In this document: one piece after another, positions 34,512 through 43,302 of the stretch
How the letters are laid out: every line of letters starts with the position of its first letter
How positions within the stretch are numbered: position 1 is the first letter of the stretch
Source of the DNA: G965197675 sp965197675
GTDB taxonomy: Bacteria > Chloroflexota > Dehalococcoidia > Plut-88900
NCBI GenBank assembly: GCA_965197675.1
Contig: OZ240221.1
Coordinates: 1 to 64,000 of the forward strand
Length of the DNA stretch: 64,000 nt
Direction of reading: 5' to 3'
Notes under the pieces: generated by a model
Database searches by the model: none
What the model was told of the DNA's origin: nothing
The model's input: only the letters and a program-made list of their open reading frames with translations
Program-made: the position numbers and the translations under genes

Positions 34512-35177
34512 TTGGCACAAGCGCCCCCGGTAGAGCACGCCCCAGAGCTTGAGACCACCACTGGCCTGGACCATCGGAAGATGGCCATGTGGGCTTTCCT
34601 TGGCTCTGAGTGTCTCTTCTTCGGAACCTTCATCTCCACGTATCTCCTGTATCGGAACAAGAGTATCGTAGGCCCATATCCTGAAGAGATTATAGACATT
34701 CCTGTTACCTCGGTGAGCACTTTCGTGCTCCTGATGAGCAGCTTCATGATGGTGCTAAGCCTTGCAGCCATTCGCAGAGGCGACGGCAGGGCCTTCAAGG
34801 TGTGGGTGCTGGGCACCGCTCTGTTGGGCAGCACCTTCCTGGGCTTCCAGGTATTCGAGTTTAGGGAGTTCTGGCTAGAGGGACTGACCCCCAGGACCAA
34901 TCTGTTTGGCACTACCTTCTTCGTCCTCACGGGATTTCACGGCGCTCACGTAACGGTAGGGGTAATATGGCTGGTGTCCCTCTTTGGACAATCAATTATG
35001 GGTAATCTGAAGCAGGAGCATAGCCTTAGAGTGGAGATAGCCGGGCTCTATTGGCACTTCGTGGATATCGTTTGGATAGTGATCTTTACACTGGTGTATC
35101 TGATAGCAGGCGAGGACGGCCCGCATGAAGAGGTAGCCTCTCTATCTGGAGGCCTCTCCTCTCTTCCGATGGTATGA
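34512..35177 (+). CDS. ctaE: Cytochrome c oxidase subunit III
   Basis: 221 residues, five to seven hydrophobic segments, with HRKMAMWAFLGSECLFFG near the start and YWHFVDIVWIVIF near the end, the subunit III pattern. TTG start. Directly follows ctaD; stabilises subunit I. Confidence 0.95.
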   Translation: MAQAPPVEHAPELETTTGLDHRKMAMWAFLGSECLFFGTFISTYLLYRNKSIVGPYPEEIIDIPVTSVSTFVLLMSSFMMVLSLAAIRRGDGRAFKVWVLGTALLGSTFLGFQVFEFREFWLEGLTPRTNLFGTTFFVLTGFHGAHVTVGVIWLVSLFGQSIMGNLKQEHSLRVEIAGLYWHFVDIVWIVIFTLVYLIAGEDGPHEEVASLSGGLSSLPMV

Positions 35178-35193
35178 CGGTTAAGGATTGAGT

Positions 35194-35532
35194 ATGAAAC
35201 AGGAGAATCTGGGTCACCAAACAACGGAGAATCCCCACGGCGCGGCTAGGGAGCCGGGACATCCCACCGCTATAACCTACATTACCATCGCCACCATTCT
35301 AGCCGTCATAACCGCTATAGAGGTGGCCGTTTTCTATATCGATGTTCTGGAGCCTGCGTTCTTGGCCATCTTCCTGGTTCTTTCAGCAGCCAAGTTTGCC
35401 CTCGTAGCGATGTTCTACATGCACCTGAAGTTTGACAGCATCCTGTTCTCTCGGTTTTTCGTAGGAGGGCTGCTGCTGGCGGCGGCCGTACTGGTATCGC
35501 TCCTCGCCATGTTCAGGGTGTTCACGGCTTAA
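35194..35532 (+). CDS. ctaF: Cytochrome c oxidase subunit IV
   Basis: 112 residues from the ATG at 35194, six bases after AAGGA (a TTG at 35188 is the alternative). Three hydrophobic segments and the KFALVAMFYMHLKFD motif of prokaryotic small oxidase subunit IV (COX4_pro type). Follows subunit III by 16 bases. Confidence 0.88.
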   Translation: MKQENLGHQTTENPHGAAREPGHPTAITYITIATILAVITAIEVAVFYIDVLEPAFLAIFLVLSAAKFALVAMFYMHLKFDSILFSRFFVGGLLLAAAVLVSLLAMFRVFTA

Positions 35533-35586
35533 TCAAGCATCCCTGAGCTATACTATTCCTAAGAGTTTCTCCTCGAGAGGCGGCAA

Positions 35587-36432
35587 TTGCTGACGCATCC
35601 AGGACAAGTAGACGGATTTTCTTGGACGAATTGGAGTGGCGACCCCAGCGTCCTGGTAGGGGTCTTTTTGCTCGAGGGAGCATATCTGGTTGCGGTAGGC
35701 CCACTTCGACAGCGCTACGGATGGGCCGACGAGGTAGACCCCAAGCGAATCCTGTCCTTTACTCTGGGAGTTTGGTTTATATTCTTCGCCCTTCACTCGC
35801 CATTGGATGCCCTCAGCGATCATTTCCTGTTCAGCGCTCACATGGTACAGCACGTCATCCTCACTCTGGTCGTACCACCCCTGTTGCTGCTGGGGACGCC
35901 GGGTTGGCTAATCAGGCCACTAATTCAATCACCATTGGTCTTACGGACTCTGCGATTTCTGACCTATCCTGTGGCCGCTGCCCTCATATTCAATGGGGTG
36001 TTTGCCATTTGGCACGTACCCGCCATTTACGAGGCGGGTCTTGATCATACGAGCGTACACATCATCCAACATCTGCTGTTCATGGCCACTGCTACCCTGA
36101 TGTGGTGGCCAATATTGAGCCCGCTCTCTGAACTGCCTCGATTGCCCTATGCTAGCCAGGTGCTGTATCTGTTCGTCCTGTCGGTGCCGCCTGCTGTAAT
36201 CGGCGGGCTAATAACCTTTGCAGACAGCGTTCTTTATGGTACTTATGGCGAAGCCGCCCGTATCTGGGGCATCTCTGCCGAAACCGATCAGCAGCTGGGC
36301 GGCGTGATAATGAAACTGCCTGGCTTTCTCATATTTATAGTAGCTGCCGGAGTGGTCTTCTTTAGCTGGGCAGCAAAACAGGAGGCAAAGGACCGGGCTG
36401 AGGCCGCCGAGAGACTCAAGAGCGTCAGATAA
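35587..36432 (+). CDS. ctaG: Cytochrome c oxidase assembly factor CtaG (caa3 type)
   Basis: 281 residues, multi-helix membrane protein with SAHMVQHVILTLVVPPLLLLG and VHIIQHLLFMATATLMWWP, the caa3_CtaG histidine pattern thought to help place copper. TTG start preceded by GAGAGG. Ends the oxidase operon. Confidence 0.93.
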   Translation: MLTHPGQVDGFSWTNWSGDPSVLVGVFLLEGAYLVAVGPLRQRYGWADEVDPKRILSFTLGVWFIFFALHSPLDALSDHFLFSAHMVQHVILTLVVPPLLLLGTPGWLIRPLIQSPLVLRTLRFLTYPVAAALIFNGVFAIWHVPAIYEAGLDHTSVHIIQHLLFMATATLMWWPILSPLSELPRLPYASQVLYLFVLSVPPAVIGGLITFADSVLYGTYGEAARIWGISAETDQQLGGVIMKLPGFLIFIVAAGVVFFSWAAKQEAKDRAEAAERLKSVR

Positions 36433-36480
36433 GGAGTACTCTTCTGATCGCGTTCCAGTGTCCCTGGGCTGTTTGTTCCT

Positions 36481-37341
36481 ATGACTAAGGTTACTGAGAA
36501 GCTGGCTGGGAAAGGCAGGGAGCCTTTCTTCGTGTGCGATTTCTCTCCTCCTCGAGGCGCCGATGGCAGCCTATTAGAAAGTGCCAAAGACCTGGACGCC
36601 GACTATATCTGCGTGGCCTATAACCCTGGAAAAGCAGTCCGTCTGGACTCGGCCGTTGCCGCATACTCCATCAAACGGCGGTATCGTAAGGATGTCATCT
36701 TCAACCTATCTAGCAGGGATATGAACAAGCTTGCGCTTCAGACCCATCTTCTAGGTGCCAGCGCCCTCGGATTGGAGAACGTGGTGGTCCTAAAGGGGGA
36801 TGATTTTACCCGGGAGCAGACATCGGAGACGGGTGAGGTTAGGGGGTTTACCCCCGTTCAGCTCATCGAGGCTATCAAGTCGATGAACGAAGGACTGGAC
36901 TACAGAGGGAGAAAGCTAACGTCTCCCACCGATTTTTGTGTAGGCGGGGTGGCTGATCTTAGTAAAGGTATCGAGAGTCAAGCTCAGCTAGTGATAAAGA
37001 AGGCGGCGGCGGGGGTTGATTTCATTCTAACCCAGCCTGTGTATGACGTCGAAAGAGCTACCAAGTTCAGGGACATCCTAGACTCGACGTGTAGCAACTC
37101 CCATCTACCCATATTTTTCGGGGTACAGGTATTGATCAAAGGCGGTGTGATATTCAGCGACGTGCCCGAGAATGTAAGAGAGGATCTGGACGGTGGAAGG
37201 CGTGGGGCTGAGATCGCCCTGGAGATGATCCATTCCTTGAGCAGCCAGGGGATGGACTGCATATATCTGATACCTCCCATAATGAAGGGTGGAGCCAGAG
37301 ACTACCAGACGGCTAAGCAAGTTATTGGCGCCTTCAAATAG
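36481..37341 (+). CDS. Methylenetetrahydrofolate reductase-type flavoprotein
   Basis: 286 residues, (beta/alpha)8 barrel of the MTHFR family: FFVCDFSPPRGAD at the start, NLSSRDMN, VVVLKGDD, and GVDFILTQPVYD near residue 185. Reduces 5,10-methylene-THF to 5-methyl-THF. It lacks the longer N-terminal region of Escherichia coli MetF numbering only slightly; the partner protein MetV seen in some short MTHFRs is not adjacent. Ribosome binding site weak. Confidence 0.85.
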   Translation: MTKVTEKLAGKGREPFFVCDFSPPRGADGSLLESAKDLDADYICVAYNPGKAVRLDSAVAAYSIKRRYRKDVIFNLSSRDMNKLALQTHLLGASALGLENVVVLKGDDFTREQTSETGEVRGFTPVQLIEAIKSMNEGLDYRGRKLTSPTDFCVGGVADLSKGIESQAQLVIKKAAAGVDFILTQPVYDVERATKFRDILDSTCSNSHLPIFFGVQVLIKGGVIFSDVPENVREDLDGGRRGAEIALEMIHSLSSQGMDCIYLIPPIMKGGARDYQTAKQVIGAFK

Positions 37342-37446
37342 CATTCGTCTTTAGTTCGAGTCTCTCCATTTGTGTGAGCACCGCGTATCTTCCACTGTGC
37401 AAACCTGTATAATGCAACTGCTAATGTCAACCTCAGGAGGTTAGTA

Positions 37447-37830
37447 GTGCCTATTCAACGATTGAACCCCGACAATGTTTACCAACTAAAGGGACTGAGC
37501 TCTACTGTGCGAGTGGGGAACATGGTCTACATCTCTGGACAGGTGTCCTTAGACGAGAATCGGAACTTCGTTGGAGAAGGCGATCCAGAGTCCCAGGTGA
37601 CTCAGATATACAAGAACTTAGAAAATCACTGCAAGGCTCACGGAGGCACCTTGGCCAACATGGTGAAGACCACTACCTACATAACCGACATCGCTTACTA
37701 TCCGACCATCAGCAAAGCACGAGAAGAATGGTACGGTGATACGCCGCCTGCTAATACCACAGTTGTTATCAGTGGCTTGGCTCGACCAGAGATGCTCATC
37801 GAGATCGAGGCTATCGCCTGTATAGAGTAG
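37447..37830 (+). CDS. RidA family protein
   Basis: 127 residues, YjgF/YER057c/UK114 fold; hydrolyses reactive enamine/imine intermediates in most family members. Motifs: VYISGQVSLDENRNFVGEG, KNLENHCKAHGGTL, and PEMLIEIEAIA; the conserved Arg of family active sites is at ISGLARPEML. GTG start with AGGAGGT five bases before. A TATAAT at 37408 lies upstream. Confidence 0.92.
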   Translation: MPIQRLNPDNVYQLKGLSSTVRVGNMVYISGQVSLDENRNFVGEGDPESQVTQIYKNLENHCKAHGGTLANMVKTTTYITDIAYYPTISKAREEWYGDTPPANTTVVISGLARPEMLIEIEAIACIE

Positions 37831-37850
37831 CAAGCAAGGAGAGCCTAGAG

Positions 37851-38270
37851 GTGGTGACGGACAAGATACGAGACTTCGTTTCTAAGAATCACAATGCCGT
37901 TCTAGGGACATTCCGAGAGAACGGCGCGATTCAAATGAGCATCATAAGCTGTGGGGCTTACAGGGATGGTGTGGCCTTTACTACCGTCGGCAGTGCCGCT
38001 AAGCTGGCCAATCTGAGGCGAAACCCCAAGTGTACCCTCTTGCTCTCCCAAGCCGACTGGTGGAATTACATGGTTCTGGAGGGGAAGGCCAAACTCCTGT
38101 CCCCAGAGAACACCGATCCAGAAGAGCTTCGGATTGCTCTTCAAGAGGTGTATCGGGCTGTAGCCATGACTGATCATCCCGACTGGGATGACTACGATAG
38201 GGCTATGCGCGAAGACCGACGCTCTGCAATAATCGTGGCTCCAGAGCACTCGTACGGGCCGGCAACCTAG
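37851..38270 (+). CDS. PPOX-fold (split beta-barrel) protein, probably F420- or flavin-dependent
   Basis: 139 residues; pyridoxamine 5'-phosphate oxidase-like fold with NHNAVLGTFRENGAIQMSI and FTTVGSAAKLANLRRNPKCTL, the pattern of the F420-dependent PPOX class. GTG start (GTGGTG) with AAGGAG about ten bases before. Overlaps the convergent kinase-like gene by four bases. F420 synthesis genes are nearby, so F420 is the favoured cofactor, inferred. Confidence 0.82.
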   Translation: MVTDKIRDFVSKNHNAVLGTFRENGAIQMSIISCGAYRDGVAFTTVGSAAKLANLRRNPKCTLLLSQADWWNYMVLEGKAKLLSPENTDPEELRIALQEVYRAVAMTDHPDWDDYDRAMREDRRSAIIVAPEHSYGPAT

Positions 38271-38941
38271 ACCTTAGCGACCTCGCCAACCTCCTCGGAT
38301 CGCTTGGCCAGCGCAACTATCATGTTGATGGCCTCGTTAAGGCTAATCCGGCGGGTGTTTATCACCAAGTCATAGTGCTCCATGTTTTCCACACCGGCGT
38401 TGAAGTATTTCTTTATGTAAGCCTTGTGAGCCTTGTCCCACTCCTTGATCCGCTTTTCGGCCTCTTCCTTGGTGATGTGGAAGTAGTCTATGACACGAGG
38501 TATGCGCACTTCTAAAGGGGCGTGCAGATAGATATGAAGTGAATCGGGATGGTCTTTCAGGATCATCTCGGCTCCACGGCTCATCAGGACTACGCTCTCA
38601 GTGTCTACGAGGTCGTGTACGACGGATTCCAAGGCTTCTACATACTTGTCCTCGGTTAACACTTCTCCCGTAGGCACGTAATGAGGGCCTAGGTCGAAGG
38701 GAGCTACAGGCCCAGCCGATATCTGTTCAAAGGCGCGCCCCAATTCTTTGGCGATTCTACCTCGCAGCTTGGTGGGCACATGGTCTATATCCGCCACCTC
38801 TTCCACGGTCGTGCCCAAGCGTTTGGCAACTTCGCATAGTACCTGACGGTCCACGTATCGCATATCCAGAATGCGGGTTACCTCTGGAGCTATGAGATAG
38901 ACTCCGCTTCCCAGGTCTCCCCTGATGGTAATTGTAGGCAT
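38267..38941 (-). CDS. Cytidylate kinase-like family protein
   Basis: 224 residues from the ATG at 38941 (GGGGAGGT just before). Start TITIRGDLGSGVYLIAPEV has the glycine loop but no Walker lysine, as in the cytidylate kinase-like family (distinct from true Cmk). Later VLMSRGAEMIL, HIYLHAPLEVRIPRV and KKYFNAG motifs match that family. Substrate unknown. An extended -10 (TGTTATAAT) lies at 39012-39004 on this strand. Confidence 0.82.
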   Translation of the reverse strand: MPTITIRGDLGSGVYLIAPEVTRILDMRYVDRQVLCEVAKRLGTTVEEVADIDHVPTKLRGRIAKELGRAFEQISAGPVAPFDLGPHYVPTGEVLTEDKYVEALESVVHDLVDTESVVLMSRGAEMILKDHPDSLHIYLHAPLEVRIPRVIDYFHITKEEAEKRIKEWDKAHKAYIKKYFNAGVENMEHYDLVINTRRISLNEAINMIVALAKRSEEVGEVAKV

Positions 38942-39048
38942 GTGACCTCCCCCCATTGATTCGTAGAAGCCTTCCGCCAAACTGCTGTAGTAGCAGATGT
39001 CTAATTATAACACATGGTCAATGGGAGCCGTCCTGAAAAGCAGGACAA

Positions 39049-39873
39049 TCGCATTTTGAGTTAGGGGTACACCACCATTCGTTTTTCCGGTTTTCGCCGG
39101 CATCTAGACGGGCGGAGCTATCACTCCGCCCAAGGTGAGTTTGGCCTAAATGCGGTTGCCCTGCACTGTAATCCGACTGGGCTTGTGTGTGGCAACTTGA
39201 TTGTTTTTCTTTGTTTAGCTTTGAAACTTGATTGAATTATAAAAAAGTTTTGTTTTACGGGTCTCCCAGGCACGAAGATGTCGTTATATTTTGATTGAGT
39301 TTTTCGTGGGGTTGGGGTTTAACCCACCCCTATAGGTTTTGTATCTGAGGGCACTCTGGATTCCCGGGTCAAGCACGGGAATGACGGAAAAGAGGATGGC
39401 AGGGAAATGACGGCATAGGGAATGAGGGCACTCTTCCCTTCGACTACACTCAGGGTAAACTTTAAGCTCAGGGTGACTCTTCGACAGGCTCAGAGTGAGC
39501 GTATATGCAACACCCTCCCGCTCAGGGAGATGAGGTGTTTCTTTTGCCCTCCGCTCATGGTGAGCCTGTCGGACCAAGTGAGCGGAGTACGGCTCATCCC
39601 CAGAGAGAGAAGGGGCGGGGATTTGGTTTCAGCTAGGGCGGTGACAAGCTGTTGAAACCGGCGATAGCTCCGCCCGTGTTTCAGTCCGTTCAGGGTGCCC
39701 TTGGGAGCGCCTGCACCTGGGTGACGACCTCCGTGAGGAATAAGGGTGGTACCTCCTTGTAAGCGAGATGAGTATTTGAATTATAGCACGCAGGTTCTCA
39801 TTTTATATATGGCCACTTGGCACAACGGGCTAGGCGCCAACTCCGGATTCCCGTGTCAAGCACGGGAATGACG
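39049..39873 (-). repeat. Large repeat element, copy B (~0.8 kb, inverted relative to copy A)
   Basis: Reverse-strand match to 25350-26253, beginning at R3 (39873-39842), then TGCTATAAT, AAGGAGGT, short ORF, R2 half-sites, R3, a truncated R1 scar, the CCAACCCCACGAAAAACTC block and the AATCAA-rich tail. The two copies lie 13 kb apart facing each other across the oxidase region, so recombination between them would invert that segment. Confidence 0.85.
39490..39741 (-). CDS. Short ORF in repeat element copy B, possible ATT start
   Basis: From ATT at 39741, nine bases after AAGGAGGT, reads IPHGGRHPGAGAPKGTLNGL then KHGRSYRRFQQLVTALAET and stops at 39490 (83 residues). Differences from copy A are mostly conservative over the first 45 residues and random after that, suggesting that only the first part was ever constrained. 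Rare-start or dead gene; see copy A. Confidence 0.35.
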   Translation of the reverse strand: MPHGGRHPGAGAPKGTLNGLKHGRSYRRFQQLVTALAETKSPPLLSLGMSRTPLTWSDRLTMSGGQKKHLISLSGRVLHIRSL

Positions 39874-39899
39874 GAGGGATCTCCGCTTCTCACTTGATG

Positions 39900-40030
39900 T
39901 GCTTGTCTCAGAAAGGCTACCGCCCTGTTCCCCAACCGCCCACCCCGATAAGTTTTTGTATCTGGGGGCACATTCCCCAGTCAAGCTGAGGACAGGCCCC
40001 CCATACCCCCTGCCAGAGGGATGTCTCCCT
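39900..40030. repeat. Repeat R1
   Basis: Copy with CAGAAAGGCTACCGCCCTG, AAGTTTTTGTATCTGGGGG, ATTCCCCAGTCAAGCTGAGG and CCTGCCAGAGGGATG. Opposite orientation to the copies at 24930 and 25840. Confidence 0.85.
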
Positions 40031-40116
40031 CTGGACTCCCCACGTGGGGGAGATTCAGAAGATGCTAAATTGGCTCCAGAGAGCCTGAGTATCGGACATT
40101 CCGCTAGTCGTGCCTC

Positions 40117-40125
40117 TGCTATAAT
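40117..40125 (+). promoter_or_regulatory. Extended -10 promoter before the F420 reductase gene
   Basis: TGCTATAAT at 40117-40125 is a perfect extended -10 box; no good -35 is visible. Start codon 39 bases downstream. Confidence 0.45.
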
Positions 40126-40163
40126 TAAGCCCACTTCGATCAATCCAGTAGGAGATGACGCGT

Positions 40164-40826
40164 ATGCTTTCGTTCATCGGCGGCACAGGTCCGGAAGGAA
40201 GGGGGCTGGCACTGCGGTTCCTCGTAGCAGGCGAGGATGTCCTCATCGGCTCTCGCACGCCAGAGAAGGCCTTGAACTGTGCGGAGGAGCTTACGGAAAT
40301 GTTGAAATCAAAGGTTTCTTCGTCAGTTGGTAAAGTACGAGGTCTAGTCAATCGGAAAGCGGTCGAAGCTAGTGACATAGCCATAATCACGGTACCGTTT
40401 CAAGCCCAAGCGGACACGATCTCGGACCTCAAGGACGTGTTGGATGGTAGGACCGTAGTGGATACAGTAGTGCCCCTTAAATTCGCCAAAGGAACCATAA
40501 GCGCTATTTCTGTCGGGGAGGGTTCGGCAGCCCAGCAAGCGCAGAGGATTCTCTCCAACTCCACAGTCATCTCCGCATTTCACAATCTAAGCGCCGAGAC
40601 CCTCATAAACCTGGATGAACGAATGGACAACGATGTTATCGTCTGCGGGGACGGCTCGGCTGCCAAGGCGACGGTAATGACGCTGGCGGAGAAGATAGAC
40701 GGCATCAGGGCTATCGATGGGGGAGGTCTGACCAACTCCAGATACGTGGAGGACCTCACAGCCCTTCTTCTCAACATCAACAAGTTGTACAAGGCCCATT
40801 CCTCCATCAAGATCACGGGGATTTAG
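40164..40826 (+). CDS. npdG: NADPH:F420 oxidoreductase
   Basis: Transfers hydride between NADP(H) and coenzyme F420. 220 residues from the ATG at 40164 (AGGAG nine bases before; the ATG at 40155 is too close to it). Starts MLSFIGGTGPEGRGLALR, the Fno nucleotide-binding signature, with IGSRTPEKA specifying NADP phosphate binding and VVDTVVPLKF later. Followed by cofE four bases on, so F420 synthesis and reduction are co-expressed. Confidence 0.92.
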   Translation: MLSFIGGTGPEGRGLALRFLVAGEDVLIGSRTPEKALNCAEELTEMLKSKVSSSVGKVRGLVNRKAVEASDIAIITVPFQAQADTISDLKDVLDGRTVVDTVVPLKFAKGTISAISVGEGSAAQQAQRILSNSTVISAFHNLSAETLINLDERMDNDVIVCGDGSAAKATVMTLAEKIDGIRAIDGGGLTNSRYVEDLTALLLNINKLYKAHSSIKITGI

Positions 40827-40830
40827 TCAG

Positions 40831-41598
40831 CTGAGCAGAAAGATAGAGATCATCGGTCTCGTGGGAATCCCAGAGGTATCACATGGGGACGATTTGGGCA
40901 ATCTGATTTTAGGCACTTTGCGGCAGCAGGGCATTGATTTGGGGAGCGGAGACGTGGTGGTGATCAAGCAGAAGATAGTGTCCAAGGCCGAGGGAAGGGT
41001 CGTCCCTCTTTGCGAGGTCTGTCCCTCGGAGATGGCGGTTCAGATAGCCAGTGAGCATGGAAAAGACCCTAGACACGTGGAGATGGTGCTGCGGGAGAGT
41101 CGCAGAATAGTCAAGATGGACATGGGTATCATCATCTCGGAGACCAGGCACGGGATCGTTTGCGCCAACGCCGGTGTGGACGCCTCTAACGTAGGAATGA
41201 AGGAAGCCGTATGCCTACTCCCCGAAGACCCTGATGATTCGGCAGATCGAATACGAAGCATGTTGGAAAGAGAGACCGGTTGCCAAATTGCAGTGATAAT
41301 CTCAGACAGCATCGGCCGCCCCTGGCGGAACGGAATCGTGGACATGGCCATTGGTGTGTCTGGCCTGGAGCCATTGAGGGACTATATCGGGCAGAAGGAC
41401 AGCGATGGATTCGATCTGAAGGTTACTGTCGTGGCGATAGCAGACGAGCTTGCATCAGCCGCGGAGCTGGTCACCGGGAAGCTGGAGAGGGTACCGGTAG
41501 CCATCATCAAAGGCTACAGCTTCTCTCCCAGCTTCTCTCCCAGCGAGTCCGGAGCCGGCAGCTTGATTATGGAGAGGGATCGAGACCTATTTCGATAG
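40831..41598 (+). CDS. cofE: Coenzyme F420-0:L-glutamate ligase, apparent CTG start
   Basis: GTP-dependent addition of gamma-linked glutamates to F420-0. Motifs GIPEVSHGDDLGNLI, VVIKQKIVSKAEGR, IIISDSIGRPWRNG and IAIGVSGLEP-like region are present. The first conventional start, GTG 40861, would cut off the first beta strand (KIEIIGL) that family members have; CTG at 40831, eight bases after GGGGA and four bases past the previous stop, gives 255 residues. Start is therefore uncertain between these. Confidence 0.92.
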   Translation: MSRKIEIIGLVGIPEVSHGDDLGNLILGTLRQQGIDLGSGDVVVIKQKIVSKAEGRVVPLCEVCPSEMAVQIASEHGKDPRHVEMVLRESRRIVKMDMGIIISETRHGIVCANAGVDASNVGMKEAVCLLPEDPDDSADRIRSMLERETGCQIAVIISDSIGRPWRNGIVDMAIGVSGLEPLRDYIGQKDSDGFDLKVTVVAIADELASAAELVTGKLERVPVAIIKGYSFSPSFSPSESGAGSLIMERDRDLFR

Positions 41599-41630
41599 CT
41601 TCGCACGACTACCACTTTGGAGGTGAACGC

Positions 41631-42053
41631 ATGACAGAGAAGCCAATGACCAGAGAGGCCATAGATAAATTCCTTGGTGAGAAACGCCTGGGAGTTCTGG
41701 CTACCAACCGCAGGGATAGCTCGCCCCATGTGGTGCCCCTGTGGTACTACTATGACGGGGAGAGCTTCTGGATGTCCAGCGATAAGGAGGCCAACAAGGT
41801 CCAAAATGCGAGGCGAGACCCTCGCGCTACTTTGTGCATCGATGAAGAGTCCATGCCGTACAAAGGAGTCGTGGCCTACGGCACGGTAACCTTAACCGAA
41901 GAGAATCTATCGGAGACCGCGCGGAACATCATAAGCCGCTATTTGAGCGAGGCCGAGGTTACTACCTATAAATCTCCTCACCCCAACGGCTCTATCCTCC
42001 TCAAGCTAACTCCTGAGAGATTCTATTCTTGGGACTATGGCTCGTCGCATTAA
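41631..42053 (+). CDS. PPOX-class F420-dependent type oxidoreductase
   Basis: 140 residues. ATG at 41631 after TTTGGAGGTGAACGC; the open frame upstream to 41280 lies within cofE and is not coding. KFLGEKRLGVLATNRRD, SSPHVVPLWYYYDGESFWM and NARRDPRATL are the TIGR-type F420-dependent PPOX pattern. Third gene of the Fno-cofE operon, supporting F420 as cofactor. Confidence 0.88.
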   Translation: MTEKPMTREAIDKFLGEKRLGVLATNRRDSSPHVVPLWYYYDGESFWMSSDKEANKVQNARRDPRATLCIDEESMPYKGVVAYGTVTLTEENLSETARNIISRYLSEAEVTTYKSPHPNGSILLKLTPERFYSWDYGSSH

Positions 42054-42104
42054 TATCAACCGAGCGAAGGACCCAGGAAAGCTAAGAACAAATTTATACG
42101 CCTT

Positions 42105-42215
42105 TGTCCCATCCACCCGCCCTCGGTAGGTTTTAGATATGGGGGGACACCCTCCTTCGGCATGCTCAGGACAGGCCCAAGCCCCCCGCCAGAGGGATGC
42201 TTCCCTCTGGACTCC
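42105..42215. repeat. Repeat R1
   Basis: Copy with CATCCACCCGCCCTCGGTAGG, GGGGGGACA, and CCCGCCAGAGGGATG; the central CCCCAGTCAAGCTGAGG is altered to CCTTCGGCATGCTCAGG. Confidence 0.75.
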
Positions 42216-42242
42216 TCAGGGGAAGACTTGTTCAGAACATCC

Positions 42243-42611
42243 CTAGTCCTGTACTGTATCTCTGACGTCGAACTTCAAAGAGCCCAGTCCCGGCACTACG
42301 AAACCCATAGTGAGTTTGTGAGCTCCCGGCTCCACAGACGTTCCTTTAACCAACACTGTGATCACTTTGTTCATGGCAATGGTGAAAGGAGTCTCATCAC
42401 TGACTGATGAGAATTGGATCTCGCCTCCATCCACGATGAAGTAAGACTTCTCCAGCGGGAACTCCAGGTCATCAATCGATACAGGAAGCATAGCCCTGGC
42501 ATATCCGGATCCCAGGGAGTTCTTCAGTTGGAAGCGCAAGCCTCCCGGGCTGTTGGTGAGGCTGCCCTTGACGTATAGCCTCCTTAGTAAAAACCCTGGA
42601 ACCGATACCAA
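42243..42611 (-). CDS. Small conserved beta-rich protein of unknown function
   Basis: 122 residues from TTG at 42611, seven bases after AGGAGGG and 17 bases after the aldolase stop. Reads LVSVPGFLLRRLYVKGSL, then LKNSLGSGYARAMLP, YFIVDGGEIQFS and GAHKLTMGFVVPGLG: alternating strands of an immunoglobulin-like or beta-sandwich fold, with no catalytic motif. I recall similar Chloroflexota proteins labelled hydroxymethylglutaryl-CoA reductase in databases, a label that the sequence does not support. Last gene of the sugar-acid operon. Confidence 0.7.
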   Translation of the reverse strand: MVSVPGFLLRRLYVKGSLTNSPGGLRFQLKNSLGSGYARAMLPVSIDDLEFPLEKSYFIVDGGEIQFSSVSDETPFTIAMNKVITVLVKGTSVEPGAHKLTMGFVVPGLGSLKFDVRDTVQD

Positions 42612-42627
42612 GTTATATCCCTCCTGA

Positions 42628-43302
42628 CTACAAGCCGAGCTTTTCAGTCCCACGACCTTGTAGCATCTTGAAGATGCTTCTCTCAGCCTCCACGGCGTCG
42701 GTTGGTATGAGTTCAATATTCCCCAACGCAGAGGCGTGGACATATACTTTAGCGGCCCTCTCCAGCAGCTCGCAGGAGCGCAGCGCCTCGTCTACTGTTC
42801 TGCCGACGCAGAGAGCGCCATGATTTCTAACTATCACTGCGTTTCGGTCTTCCAGGGCTGCACATGCCTTCTCTCCCAGCTCCTGTGTGCCTGAAAACCC
42901 GTACTCTGCCACTTTGATAGGGCCTCCCAGATAGGTAACCAACTCATCGAGGATGGGTGGGAGGTCAGTCCCCGTAACTGCCAATATACTGGCATAGACC
43001 GAGTGTGTGTGAATTACGCTTTTAACATCGGGGCGAGCATCGTATACGGCTATGTGAGTCATGGACTCGCTGGAAGGGTTGCCATTACCCTCGATCACAT
43101 CTCCTTCGAAGTTTATCACTACGATATCATCGGCCTTCATTCCCTGGTAGGGCATGGACATAGGTGTAATAGCCAGAAGCCGTGAGTCGTTCTCCTCACC
43201 CAGATAAACGCTGACGTTACCGCTGGTTGCCGCCACTAAGCCTAGGTTCAGCATCTTCTGGGCGGCATCTACTACTGCCTGCCTTTCCTTTTCCCAACTC
43301 AT
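42628..43302 (-). CDS. Class II aldolase/adducin family protein
   Basis: 224 residues, zinc-dependent aldolase fold of L-fuculose-/L-ribulose-phosphate type: ATSGNVSVYLG, catalytic acid in SSESMTHIAVY, zinc histidines in VIHTHSVYASILA and the downstream HV.A helix, and VIVRNHGALCVG. Stop and start of aldolase and kinase genes touch (43302). Probably cleaves a phosphorylated sugar or sugar acid made by the neighbouring kinase. Confidence 0.88.
   Translation of the reverse strand: MSWEKERQAVVDAAQKMLNLGLVAATSGNVSVYLGEENDSRLLAITPMSMPYQGMKADDIVVINFEGDVIEGNGNPSSESMTHIAVYDARPDVKSVIHTHSVYASILAVTGTDLPPILDELVTYLGGPIKVAEYGFSGTQELGEKACAALEDRNAVIVRNHGALCVGRTVDEALRSCELLERAAKVYVHASALGNIELIPTDAVEAERSIFKMLQGRGTEKLGL

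Noticed and set aside
37350..37372. GTTCGAGTC as a tRNA T-loop
   Set aside because: No acceptor, D or anticodon stems can be formed around it.
38267..38941. True cytidylate kinase (Cmk)
   Set aside because: The Walker A lysine is absent and the motif set is that of the cytidylate kinase-like family.
41280..41630. N-terminal extension of the PPOX-fold protein
   Set aside because: It overlaps cofE in another frame; the ATG at 41631 has an excellent ribosome binding site.
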